From Treponema sp. UBA3862 (GTDB lineage: Bacteria; Spirochaetota; Spirochaetia; Treponematales; Treponemataceae), in NCBI GenBank assembly GCA_002392405.1, contig DGGY01000025.1, forward strand, positions 1-8,373: a stretch of 8,373 bases of DNA. The letters are read 5' to 3'. The translations under genes and the position numbers were made by a program. Positions within the stretch are counted from its first letter, which is position 1. Every line of letters starts with the position of its first letter. Of the stretch, positions 1 to 5,955 are shown piece after piece. The notes under the pieces are model-generated. The model was not told the DNA's origin and searched no databases. It worked only from the letters and a program-made list of their open reading frames with translations.

Positions 1-864
1 CTTTCGCTTGGCCACCGACTGTGTATCGCCGACAGCGAGTTATCATCGTTTACAGGGTGGACTACCAGGGTATCTAATCCTGTTTGATCCCCGCACCTTC
101 GCACCTGAGCGTCAGTTATATGCTAGAAACCTGCCTTCGCCATTGGTGTTCTTCCAGATATCTACAGATTTCACCCCTACACCTGGAATTCCGGTTTCCC
201 CTCATTAACTCTAGTCATGCAGTTCTCAATGCAGTTCCGGGGTTAAGCCCCGGGATTTCACACCAAGCTTGCAAAACCGCCTGCGTGCCCTTTACGCCCA
301 ATAATTCCGAATAACGCTCGCACCTTACGTGTTACCGCGGCTGCTGGCACGTAATTAGCCGGTGCTTATTCATAATCTACAGTCACCACCAGGTCATTCC
401 CTACCCGGCTTATTCCTCAATTATAAAAGGATTTTACAACCTTCCGGCCTTCATCATCCACGCGGCGTTGCTCCGTCAGACTTTCGTCCATTGCGGAATA
501 TTCTTAGCTGCTGCCTCCCGTAGGAGTCTGGGCCGTATCTCAGTCCCAATGTGTCCGATCACCCTCTCAGGCCGGATACCTGTCATTGCCTTGGTGGGCC
601 TTTACCTCACCAACTAGCTGATAGGTCGCAGGCCGTTCTTTCGGCGACGCCGTAGCGCCTTTCCTTGCACGGCTCCAACCCGTGCAACCTTATCCGGTAT
701 TATCCCGTATTTCTACGGGCTATCCCCGTCCAAAAGGTACGTCACCTACGTGTTACTCACCAGTCCGCCACTCTAGGGTACCCGAAGGTACCTTGCCGTT
801 CGACTTGCATGCTTAAGACACGCCGCCAGCGTTTATTCTGAGCCAGGATCAAACTCTCCATGAT
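1..864 (-). rRNA. rrs: 16S ribosomal RNA, 5' portion (partial, cut by window edge)
   Basis: The complement of the universal 16S landmarks is present in the correct order. The 8-27 region (AGAGTTTGATCCTGGCTCAG read on the minus strand) is at 857-838, the 338 site (complement of GCTGCCTCCCGTAGGAGT) is at 510-527, the 519 site (TTACCGCGGCTGCTGGCAC) is at 332-350, and the 785-797 site (GGATTAGATACCC on the minus strand) is at 80-68. Placing E. coli position 8 at 857 puts the mature 5' end near 864. Window position 1 then corresponds to about E. coli 864, so the 3' ~670 nt lie outside. The text looks like Treponema 16S from memory; genus is an inference. Short open frames inside this gene are not coding. 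Confidence 0.98.
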
Positions 865-873
865 TATTCTCAA

Positions 874-887
874 ATCCCCGAAGGGAT
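874..887 (-). other. rRNA leader hairpin with UUCG tetraloop
   Basis: On the minus strand ATCCC-TTCG-GGGAT forms a 5-bp stem closed by the very stable C(UUCG)G tetraloop. It lies about 10 nt upstream of the predicted 16S 5' end. It is probably a folding or processing element of the pre-rRNA; the precise role is inferred. Confidence 0.6.
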
Positions 888-950
888 CAAGATTTACCAT
901 AAATTATTCGTCCCAACCAATCTTTAATTGATAGGATTGTTTTTGCGTCC

Positions 951-968
951 TCTGACCTTTAAGTCAGA
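951..968 (-). other. rRNA leader hairpin
   Basis: TCTGAC (951-956) and GTCAGA (963-968) form a perfect 6-bp inverted repeat with a 6-nt loop, inside the transcribed leader of the 16S gene. It may contribute to leader folding or precursor processing. The function is not shown by sequence. Confidence 0.4.
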
Positions 969-1013
969 TTCTGCTGGCATTCGTTTTGTACTTGAAAAAC
1001 TTTTCTGCTACTG

Positions 1014-1033
1014 GACTTTCCTTACGGAAAGTC
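1014..1033 (-). other. rRNA leader hairpin, perfect 8-bp stem
   Basis: GACTTTCC (1014-1021) and GGAAAGTC (1026-1033) form an uninterrupted 8-bp stem with a 4-nt loop, between boxA and the 16S 5' end. This is the strongest simple hairpin in the leader. A role in precursor folding or cleavage is plausible but not demonstrated. Confidence 0.5.
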
Positions 1034-1068
1034 TGTGCTATCTTGTCTTCCTTCCTTCACTAATTTTT

Positions 1069-1080
1069 TTTTCAAAGAAC
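1069..1080 (-). promoter_or_regulatory. boxA-type rRNA antitermination element
   Basis: The minus strand reads GTTCTTTGAAAA. This matches the boxA core seen in Bacillus-type rRNA leaders (TGTTCTTTGAAAA, recalled from the literature), where the NusB-NusE complex binds nascent RNA and keeps RNA polymerase processive through the untranslated rRNA. Its place, about 30 nt after the predicted transcription start and far ahead of 16S, is as expected. Confidence 0.7.
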
Positions 1081-1087
1081 TTATGTT

Positions 1088-1106
1088 ACCCTGCTTTAGA
1101 GCGGGT
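1088..1106 (-). other. 5'-terminal leader hairpin (boxB-like position)
   Basis: Minus strand ACCCGCT (1106-1100), loop CTAA, then AGC-A-GGGT (1095-1088) forms a 7-bp stem with one bulged A. It starts almost at the predicted transcription start and precedes boxA, the position a boxB hairpin takes in rRNA leaders. Assignment as boxB is inferred from position and structure only. Confidence 0.4.
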
Positions 1107-1113
1107 GAGAATG

Positions 1114-1142
1114 AATATAGCATTACTATAATTTTTAGTCAA
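1114..1142 (-). promoter_or_regulatory. sigma-70 promoter of the rRNA operon
   Basis: On the minus strand the -35 box TTGACT (1142-1137) and -10 box TATATT (1119-1114) are separated by exactly 17 nt (1136-1120). Predicted start is near 1107-1106, giving a leader of about 240 nt before 16S, with boxA shortly after the start. The match is 5 of 6 at each box, with ideal spacing. It is the only good candidate seen upstream of 16S in the window. Confidence 0.8.
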
Positions 1143-1205
1143 TTAAATTTTTTAAAAATTTGCAAAAATTTTTAATTTTTTTTGTTTTTTTTAATTTCTT
1201 TTTTA
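1143..1205 (-). promoter_or_regulatory. A/T-rich UP-element-like tract upstream of rRNA promoter
   Basis: Nearly all bases between 1143 and 1205 are A or T, arranged as runs of A on the minus strand directly upstream of the -35 box. Such A-tracts act as UP elements that bind the RNA polymerase alpha subunit C-terminal domains at strong rRNA promoters. The composition and place are seen; the function is inferred. Confidence 0.55.
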
Positions 1206-1289
1206 AGCGCTTCCGGACAGGAATCTTAGCCCCGGGCGCCGCGAGCGTCCCCGTCGAGCTAGCACGGGATTTATGAGTAAATAAACCCG
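1206..1289. other. GC-rich, hairpin-forming intergenic block of unknown nature
   Basis: Positions 1206-1268 are about 70% G+C, against a flanking background that is mostly A and T. The block can form three adjacent or competing stems. GGGCGC (1234-1239) pairs with GCG-t-CCC (1245-1251). CCCGT (1250-1254) pairs with ACGGG (1264-1268). CGGG-a-TTTAT (1265-1274) pairs with ATAAACCCG (1281-1289). No stem is followed by a T-run on either strand, so it is not a normal terminator. No open frame or tRNA-like cloverleaf was recognised. It could be a dispersed repeat, a small structured RNA, or a remnant of foreign DNA. The rest of the gap to 1414 shows nothing more than a weak terminator candidate. Confidence 0.45.
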
Positions 1290-1334
1290 GAAAAAAGCGT
1301 ATTTTTTAATTAAATGGAAAAACTGGCTTCGTAT

Positions 1335-1369
1335 AAAAAAAACAAAATCGCCCTGACATCTCATACAGG
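1335..1369 (-). terminator. weak candidate terminator for the hemerythrin gene
   Basis: Downstream of the hemerythrin stop, the minus strand has CCTG (1369-1366) and CAGG (1355-1352) able to pair around a 10-nt loop, followed after about 9 nt by a run of eight T (1342-1335). The stem is short and the T-run is displaced, so this is only a candidate. No better terminator is visible before the rRNA promoter. Confidence 0.25.
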
Positions 1370-1414
1370 ATAAGGCTGCTTTTTGAAAATTACAATTTTT
1401 TATGGCGGCCTGCT

Positions 1415-1891
1415 TTATTCTGTTTTACTCGTATTTTTCTTAAGGAATTCTACAAGAGCCGGAATATAAAGTCTGTCTTCGTGTGCAATATGATTATGAA
1501 TCCAGTCACGGAGAAAATGAGCAAACTTAATTGCTTCTGCAACGGGAAGCTTATCGATTCCGAGCCAGGTGATTTTACACTTTTCTGTAAAAGCTTCGTG
1601 GCTTGCCTTATGCTGGCGGTAACCGTCAAATTTTGAAGCCGTCATAAGGCGTTCTTCTTCCCTGAAATGAGTTCCCGCGTAATCAAGGCAGGTCTGAAGG
1701 GTTTCTTTTACAAGTTTCTGATAGCCTTCACTGTCATTATTTTTGAGAAGACTCATATAAAATTCATTGCATAACTTAACAAGATGCTCGTGCTGTGCAT
1801 CTATAACGGGAATACCGACTCTGTATTTGGGATCCCAGACTATAAAATCTTTCGGTTTATTATTAAGCACAGGATTTCTGTTCAGCATCAT
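1415..1891 (-). CDS. bacteriohemerythrin
   Basis: A 158-residue single-domain, soluble protein of the hemerythrin family, which binds O2 reversibly at a carboxylate-bridged di-iron site between four helices. All seven expected ligands are present in order: H34 (in DAQHEHL), H75 and E79 (HFREE), H94 and H98 (HKASH), H134 and D139 (HIAHED). W19 and the GIPVID segment before the first ligand are also typical, and the length suits the family. In anaerobes these proteins are proposed to scavenge, store, deliver or sense O2. The frame begins with two adjacent ATGs (1891 and 1888). The GGAG Shine-Dalgarno sequence at 1899-1896 is 4 nt from the first and 7 nt from the second, so the second (157 residues) may be the true start. 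The gene is monocistronic and divergent from the hydrogenase-like sensor. Function as an O2 binder is well supported; the physiological role is inferred. Confidence 0.93.
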   Translation of the reverse strand: MMLNRNPVLNNKPKDFIVWDPKYRVGIPVIDAQHEHLVKLCNEFYMSLLKNNDSEGYQKLVKETLQTCLDYAGTHFREEERLMTASKFDGYRQHKASHEAFTEKCKITWLGIDKLPVAEAIKFAHFLRDWIHNHIAHEDRLYIPALVEFLKKNTSKTE

Positions 1892-1912
1892 TAATCTCCA
1901 CTTATAAGACCG

Positions 1913-1941
1913 ATTATACCACTAATTTAAAGCGGTGTAAA
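1913..1941 (-). promoter_or_regulatory. sigma-70 promoter of the hemerythrin gene, with extended -10
   Basis: On the minus strand, -35 TTTACA (1941-1936), a 17-nt spacer and consensus -10 TATAAT (1918-1913) are present. A TG one base ahead of the -10 makes an extended -10 element. The predicted start near 1906 leaves a leader of about 15 nt carrying the GGAG ribosome-binding site. Confidence 0.75.
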
Positions 1942-2008
1942 AAATAACAAGACATAAATAATGATAACAAAATATTTTATATTTTTAAGAATATTTTTGA
2001 AAAAAAAT

Positions 2009-2036
2009 TTGTTTATAGAAAAATCTCTTATATACT
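2009..2036 (+). promoter_or_regulatory. probable promoter of the hydrogenase-like sensor gene
   Basis: TTGTTT (2009-2014), a 16-nt spacer and TATACT (2031-2036) are the best -35/-10 pair between the divergent genes. The start would fall near 2043, giving a leader of about 29 nt. The ribosome-binding site is poor: GGGG at 2060-2063, 8 nt before the ATG. Confidence 0.5.
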
Positions 2037-2043
2037 GTATATA
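2029..2043. promoter_or_regulatory. 15-bp palindrome over the -10 box, possible operator
   Basis: TATATAC-T-GTATATA is a perfect 7-bp inverted repeat around a central T. It covers the predicted -10 box and transcription start of the sensor gene, a place where a dimeric repressor would block transcription. The symmetry is seen; the operator role is inferred. An AT-rich palindrome can arise by chance, so confidence is moderate. Confidence 0.4.
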
Positions 2044-2071
2044 GAATATTATCTTCTTTGGGGTACTGCCT

Positions 2072-4171
2072 ATGTCTGATTCTCAATCTTCTTCTCATCT
2101 CCGGCCTGTAATCACTGTTGATCCGGACAAATGCTGCAACTGTCACAGATGTATTTCTGTCTGTCCAGTAAAGCTCTGCAACAATGGAGCCGGAAATTAT
2201 GTTACTGTAAACAACGACCTTTGTATTGGCTGCGGTGCCTGTATTGAAGCCTGTACTCACGGAGCAAGAAAAGGAATTGACGATTCTCAGGAATTCTTTG
2301 AAAACTTAAAGCACGGACAGAAAATGATAGCTGTTGTTGCACCTGCCGTTGCCGTAAGTTTTAAAGGCAAAGACCTTGAATTAAATTCATGGCTTAAATC
2401 TATCGGCATTAAGGCTGTTTTTGACGTTGCATTTGGTGCCGAGCTGACAACCAAGTCTTATGTAGAACAGATTAAGGAAGAAAACCCTAAGCTTTTAATT
2501 TCCCAGCCTTGTCCGGCCCTTGTTACTTTTATAGAAACCTACAGGCCGAAACTTATAAAATACCTTGCAAAAGCAGATTCGCCGATGGCACATACAATTG
2601 AATGCATAAGGCACTACTACCCTCAGTATTCCGACTGTAAGGTTGCCGTTATTTCTCCGTGTTTTGCAAAGCGCCGTGAATTTGATGAAAACGGACGCGG
2701 AGACTATAACGTTACAATGAAAAGTCTTGATAACTACTTTAAGGCTAATGGTATTGATTTAAGCAAATTCCCTAAAACTGAATATGACAACCCGCCGGCA
2801 GAAAGAGCCGTACTCTACTCTACTCCGGGCGGCCTTATGAGGACTGCTGAACGTTTTGTACCTGGAATTGCAGAAAATACAAGAAAAATCGAAGGTAATC
2901 CGTCGGTATTTGACTACCTGATTCAACTCAACAGAACAATAGAAGACGGAAAAGATCCTCACTACATGCTCATTGACTGCCTGAACTGTGAAAAGGGCTG
3001 TAACCGCGGCGGCGGAACAATCAACCACAACATGCCGCTTGATGAACTTGAAAGCTATGTTGAATCACGCGCTGCTAAAAGACGTGAATACTGGAAAACC
3101 CAGTCAAAAGAGCCTAAAGGAAAGCCTTTCAAAAAGCTTTCAGGCACAATTGATGATTACTGGCAGCCGAAAATCTATAACCGCACTTATGTAGACAGAA
3201 GCTCTGCTGTAAAGGCAAATATCAGGGTTCCTTCAAAAGATGAATTAACTGCCATCTTTGAGAAAATGGGAAAATACTCGAAAACAGACCTCTACGACTG
3301 CGGCGCCTGCGGTTACAACTCATGCGAACAGATGGCTGTAGCAATTTTTAACGGCCTTAACAAGCCTGAAAACTGTCACCACTACGTTCTTCATGTGGCA
3401 ATCCAGAAACATGAGCAGGATCTTCTGCACACTGTTGAACAGATTACAACAAAGAGTATCCAGATGCTCGATTCTACAAAGCAGGATGTTTCACAGCTTG
3501 CAGATGTTACGGACGGTATGAGCCGCAACATGAACAGCTCTTCTGTTGCAATTGAGGAAATGATTGAAAAAGTTACTGCCATCAACAACGTAATTGAAAA
3601 GAACTTCCAGATTGTAAATGACCTTGAAAGTGCAACCCAGATCGGTAAAGAAAACCTTAATTCTGTTACTCAGATTGTTGATGAAATAGAAAAGGAAAGT
3701 AAAACACTTATTGAAATGAGCCAGGTGGTTGCCCAGATTTCAAGTCAGACTAACCTTCTTGCGATGAATGCCGCAATCGAAGCCGCCCATGCAGGTGAAT
3801 TCGGTTCTGGTTTCTCTGTCGTTGCAGATGAAATCCGTAAGCTTGCAGAAGATTCAGGAAGCCAGGCAAGACAGATTGGTGACGTTCTTAAGAAAGTAAA
3901 AAACATGATTGATACTGCCTACTCTGAGACAGGAAATGCCCGCAAGGAATTCGAATCCGTTGTTAATCTTGCAGGTCAGGTAAAACAGCAGGAATTTGAA
4001 GTTAAGAGTGCAATGGCAGAACAGAAGGAAGGGAACAGTAAACTTCTTACCGCCCTTAACCAGATGAAGGAAGGAACACGGGCCGTTGAAAAGGCAAGTG
4101 AAAAGCTCAGTTCAAGTACGGAAACCGTCATTTCCCAGATCAGGAATATCGGTCATACTGAAAATCAGTAA
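2072..4171 (+). CDS. sensory [FeFe]-hydrogenase-like protein fused to a chemoreceptor signalling domain
   Basis: A 699-residue protein with no signal peptide or membrane segment. Residues 21-61 are a two-cluster ferredoxin domain (C21/C24/C27/C31-P and C51/C54/C57/C61). Residues ~85-330 are an H-cluster domain with the three cysteine motifs: SQPCP (C147), SPCFAKRRE (C197, K200, E203) and NCEKGCNRGGG (C306, C310). Residues 410-435 are a further 4Fe-4S domain (C410, C413, C418, C435) as in sensory hydrogenases. Residues ~440-694 are a methyl-accepting chemotaxis hairpin with its CheA/CheW-binding tip at 559-580 (QTNLLAMNAAIEAAHAGE). Against clostridial CpI, from memory, the proton-relay Cys is Pro146, the Met next to the cluster is Leu304, and relay Glu279 and Glu282 align with Tyr130 and Gln133. 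Rapid H2 turnover is therefore unlikely, and a cytoplasmic H2, CO or redox sensor for chemotaxis is inferred. There is no HAMP domain, no PAS domain and no C-terminal CheR-docking pentapeptide. Confidence 0.9.
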   Translation: MSDSQSSSHLRPVITVDPDKCCNCHRCISVCPVKLCNNGAGNYVTVNNDLCIGCGACIEACTHGARKGIDDSQEFFENLKHGQKMIAVVAPAVAVSFKGKDLELNSWLKSIGIKAVFDVAFGAELTTKSYVEQIKEENPKLLISQPCPALVTFIETYRPKLIKYLAKADSPMAHTIECIRHYYPQYSDCKVAVISPCFAKRREFDENGRGDYNVTMKSLDNYFKANGIDLSKFPKTEYDNPPAERAVLYSTPGGLMRTAERFVPGIAENTRKIEGNPSVFDYLIQLNRTIEDGKDPHYMLIDCLNCEKGCNRGGGTINHNMPLDELESYVESRAAKRREYWKTQSKEPKGKPFKKLSGTIDDYWQPKIYNRTYVDRSSAVKANIRVPSKDELTAIFEKMGKYSKTDLYDCGACGYNSCEQMAVAIFNGLNKPENCHHYVLHVAIQKHEQDLLHTVEQITTKSIQMLDSTKQDVSQLADVTDGMSRNMNSSSVAIEEMIEKVTAINNVIEKNFQIVNDLESATQIGKENLNSVTQIVDEIEKESKTLIEMSQVVAQISSQTNLLAMNAAIEAAHAGEFGSGFSVVADEIRKLAEDSGSQARQIGDVLKKVKNMIDTAYSETGNARKEFESVVNLAGQVKQQEFEVKSAMAEQKEGNSKLLTALNQMKEGTRAVEKASEKLSSSTETVISQIRNIGHTENQ

Positions 4172-4179
4172 AAAAAATT

Positions 4180-4216
4180 ACCCGTTCTGCTTAAATAATA
4201 AACAGAACGGGTTTAT
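4180..4216 (+). terminator. Rho-independent terminator after the hydrogenase-like sensor gene
   Basis: ACCCGTTCTG (4180-4189) and CAGAACGGGT (4203-4212) form a perfect 10-bp stem around a 13-nt loop, followed by a T-rich tail. It sits 8 nt after the stop codon at 4169-4171 and separates this gene from the transporter cluster. Confidence 0.85.
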
Positions 4217-4289
4217 TATATATAGAGAAACTTCAAAAAAACTGCATCCTGCGGTTATCAGAATTTTTATAGAACAGAGGATTAATAAA

Positions 4290-5198
4290 ATGAAAAAAGT
4301 ACTTCTTACTCTTACAGCCTTAATGGTTTTAGGTTTATCATCATGTTCAAAAAACGAACAGAAGATAAAGGTTTCTTCTCCGTCTGGAGCGCCTGGAATT
4401 GCACTGGCAAACCTGGCAGTTTTAAGCCCTGATGATTACACTTATGTTGCAGCAGAAGCAATCTCTGCTGAATTTGCAAACAATGAGGCTGACTTTATTA
4501 TTGCTCCTGTAAATGCAGGTGCAAAACTTTTTAAAGCCAAAAAATCTGATTACAGACTTGCCGCCGTTATAACCTGGGGAAACCTGTACTTTGCAACTCA
4601 GAAAGCGGACTTTGCACTTGAAGACATTAAAAACTCAAAGCCTGTTTTATTCGGTGAAAACACAATCAATTCGTCATGCGCCCTTCTTGCGCTTGAAAAA
4701 AATAACATTAAGCCTGCAGATGTGCAGTATCTTGGAAGTGCTGCCGCAACACAGAATCTGCTCCTTACTGACAAAGATGCAGTCGTTCTGACTGCAGAAC
4801 CTCTTCTTTCTGCGGCTCTGTCAAAAAATCCTGGAATCAGGGCATGGCCTGTAAATGAACTTTTAAAAAATGCAACAGGCTTTGACGGATACACCCAGGC
4901 AGGTCTTTTTGTCCGCGGCGAATCCGTTAAAAACAATAAAAAAGCCGTTGACGCTTTCCTTGGAAAAGCAGAAAAAGCCTGTGCTGCATGTACTAAGGAT
5001 GTAAGAAAAACAGCCGAAGCCTGCGCACAGCTTAAAATCCTTCCGAACGCAGAAATTGCTGAAAAAGCCATTCCGAACTGCGCAATCCGCTTTACTGATG
5101 CTTTAAGCGCAAAAGAACAGGTTGAGTTTACAGCAAACATTGACATTAAACAGTTCGGCGGAGCCGTTCCTGAAGCTGATTTCTACTATGAAAAATAA
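4290..5198 (+). CDS. ABC transporter substrate-binding lipoprotein, NitT/TauT (SsuA/NMT1-like) type
   Basis: A 302-residue exported lipoprotein. It has a positively charged start (MKK), a hydrophobic stretch, and lipobox LSSC with the acylated cysteine at C19. The mature part resembles the nitrate/taurine/pyrimidine-type binding proteins. It has an early SPSGAPGIALANL segment (29-41), ADFIIAPVNAGAKL (67-80), a mid-protein TAEPLLSAAL stretch (168-177), and a late AGLFVRGESVKNNKKAVDAF region (204-223) typical of the second lobe. The ligand cannot be told from sequence. The start at 4290 is chosen because it opens the signal peptide and has AGAGG at 4276-4280, 9 nt upstream; the frame is open further 5' but that part overlaps the preceding gene and terminator. 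It overlaps the permease start by 11 nt, which indicates an operon. No convincing promoter was found in 4217-4289. Confidence 0.88.
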   Translation: MKKVLLTLTALMVLGLSSCSKNEQKIKVSSPSGAPGIALANLAVLSPDDYTYVAAEAISAEFANNEADFIIAPVNAGAKLFKAKKSDYRLAAVITWGNLYFATQKADFALEDIKNSKPVLFGENTINSSCALLALEKNNIKPADVQYLGSAAATQNLLLTDKDAVVLTAEPLLSAALSKNPGIRAWPVNELLKNATGFDGYTQAGLFVRGESVKNNKKAVDAFLGKAEKACAACTKDVRKTAEACAQLKILPNAEIAEKAIPNCAIRFTDALSAKEQVEFTANIDIKQFGGAVPEADFYYEK

Positions 5199-5949
5199 CA
5201 GTTCTGACAGCAATGATAAAAAAAACAGCACAGTTTCGCTGTGTCTTGGCATTTTATTCATTGCAGTCCTTCTTCAGCTGCTGTCTTTTATAAAAGGCAG
5301 CAGCCTTGTTTTTCCTGACATCTTAAGTATTTTAAAGACTTTTTTTAAACTTCTCCTTCTCCCGTCCACCTGGCTTTATATTTTAACTACGCTTAAGCAC
5401 CTTTTGACCGCGCTCTTAGTTTCTGTCCTTGCAGCTTTTCCACTGGGGCTTTTAGAAGGACGATTTTTAAAAGTCCAGAAGTTTTTAGCACCGCTGATGA
5501 CCTTTCTCCGCTCTGTTCCGATGATTGTACTGATTGTAATCATAATGGTTTTAGTAAATTATGATTTTGTTCCGTATATTACCGCCGCTCTGGTTCTGGT
5601 TCCTGTTATAAGCGAAGCTGTCTGTGAAGGAATTAAAAGCATTGATCCTGAATTAATCGATGTTTACAGGCTCAATTCTTCCTTTACTCCCCAGATTTTT
5701 ATGAGCGTATACCTGCCCTTAATTTCAGGCTATGTAAAACAGGCTTTTACCCTTGCGGCAGGACTTGGAATAAGGATAATTGTAACGGCCGAATACTTTG
5801 TCCAGTGCAGGAATTCCCTGGGAAAAGCAGTGTACCAGAGTTCATATTTTAATGAATTTGAAGAAATCTATGCCTGGGCCCTCATAATGGTTTTTCTTAT
5901 TCTCCTTGTAAACACTATTCCTGCACTCTTTTTAAGGTCAAAAAAATAG
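5188..5949 (+). CDS. ABC transporter permease, TauC/SsuC-like
   Basis: A 253-residue inner-membrane protein with about six hydrophobic segments (roughly 17-34, 64-90, 101-123, 127-142, 185-203 and 229-248). The cytoplasmic EAA loop that docks the ATPase is visible at 143-177: EAVCEG, then IDPELIDVYRLN, ending in YLP, spaced as in the nitrate/sulfonate/taurine permease group. It should form the channel for the substrate delivered by the upstream lipoprotein. The ATG at 5188 is preferred because it overlaps the upstream gene end by 11 nt, which suits translational coupling, and it gives a normal N-terminus. An in-frame ATG at 5122 would add 22 residues lying inside the upstream gene. No strong ribosome-binding site precedes 5188. 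No ATP-binding subunit gene lies in the window, so it must be supplied elsewhere or shared. Confidence 0.88.
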   Translation: MKNNSSDSNDKKNSTVSLCLGILFIAVLLQLLSFIKGSSLVFPDILSILKTFFKLLLLPSTWLYILTTLKHLLTALLVSVLAAFPLGLLEGRFLKVQKFLAPLMTFLRSVPMIVLIVIIMVLVNYDFVPYITAALVLVPVISEAVCEGIKSIDPELIDVYRLNSSFTPQIFMSVYLPLISGYVKQAFTLAAGLGIRIIVTAEYFVQCRNSLGKAVYQSSYFNEFEEIYAWALIMVFLILLVNTIPALFLRSKK

Positions 5950-5955
5950 CATATA

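Noticed and set aside
8..314. Two short plus-strand open frames at the start of the window
   Set aside because: They lie wholly inside the antisense of the 16S rRNA gene.
928..1131. 67-codon plus-strand open frame
   Set aside because: It runs antisense through the rRNA leader and promoter, has no ribosome-binding site, and reads as low-complexity hydrophobic sequence.
1265..1289. Stem CGGG-a-TTTAT / ATAAACCCG as a terminator
   Set aside because: Neither strand has a T-run directly after the stem: plus continues into A-rich DNA and minus into the GC-rich block.
1985..2260. Minus-strand frame of 91 codons over the divergent promoter region
   Set aside because: It is antisense to the ferredoxin domain of the sensor gene and crosses its promoter; no family resemblance.
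4086..4289. Upstream extension of the substrate-binding lipoprotein
   Set aside because: This part overlaps the end of the sensor gene and a strong terminator. The signal peptide and ribosome-binding site place the start at 4290.
4598..5146. 182-codon minus-strand frame
   Set aside because: It is a shadow of the substrate-binding lipoprotein gene, whose signal peptide, lipobox and family pattern are on the plus strand.
5122..5187. 22-residue N-terminal extension of the permease
   Set aside because: It is read out of frame inside the upstream gene; the start at 5188 gives a normal permease N-terminus and a coupled overlap.
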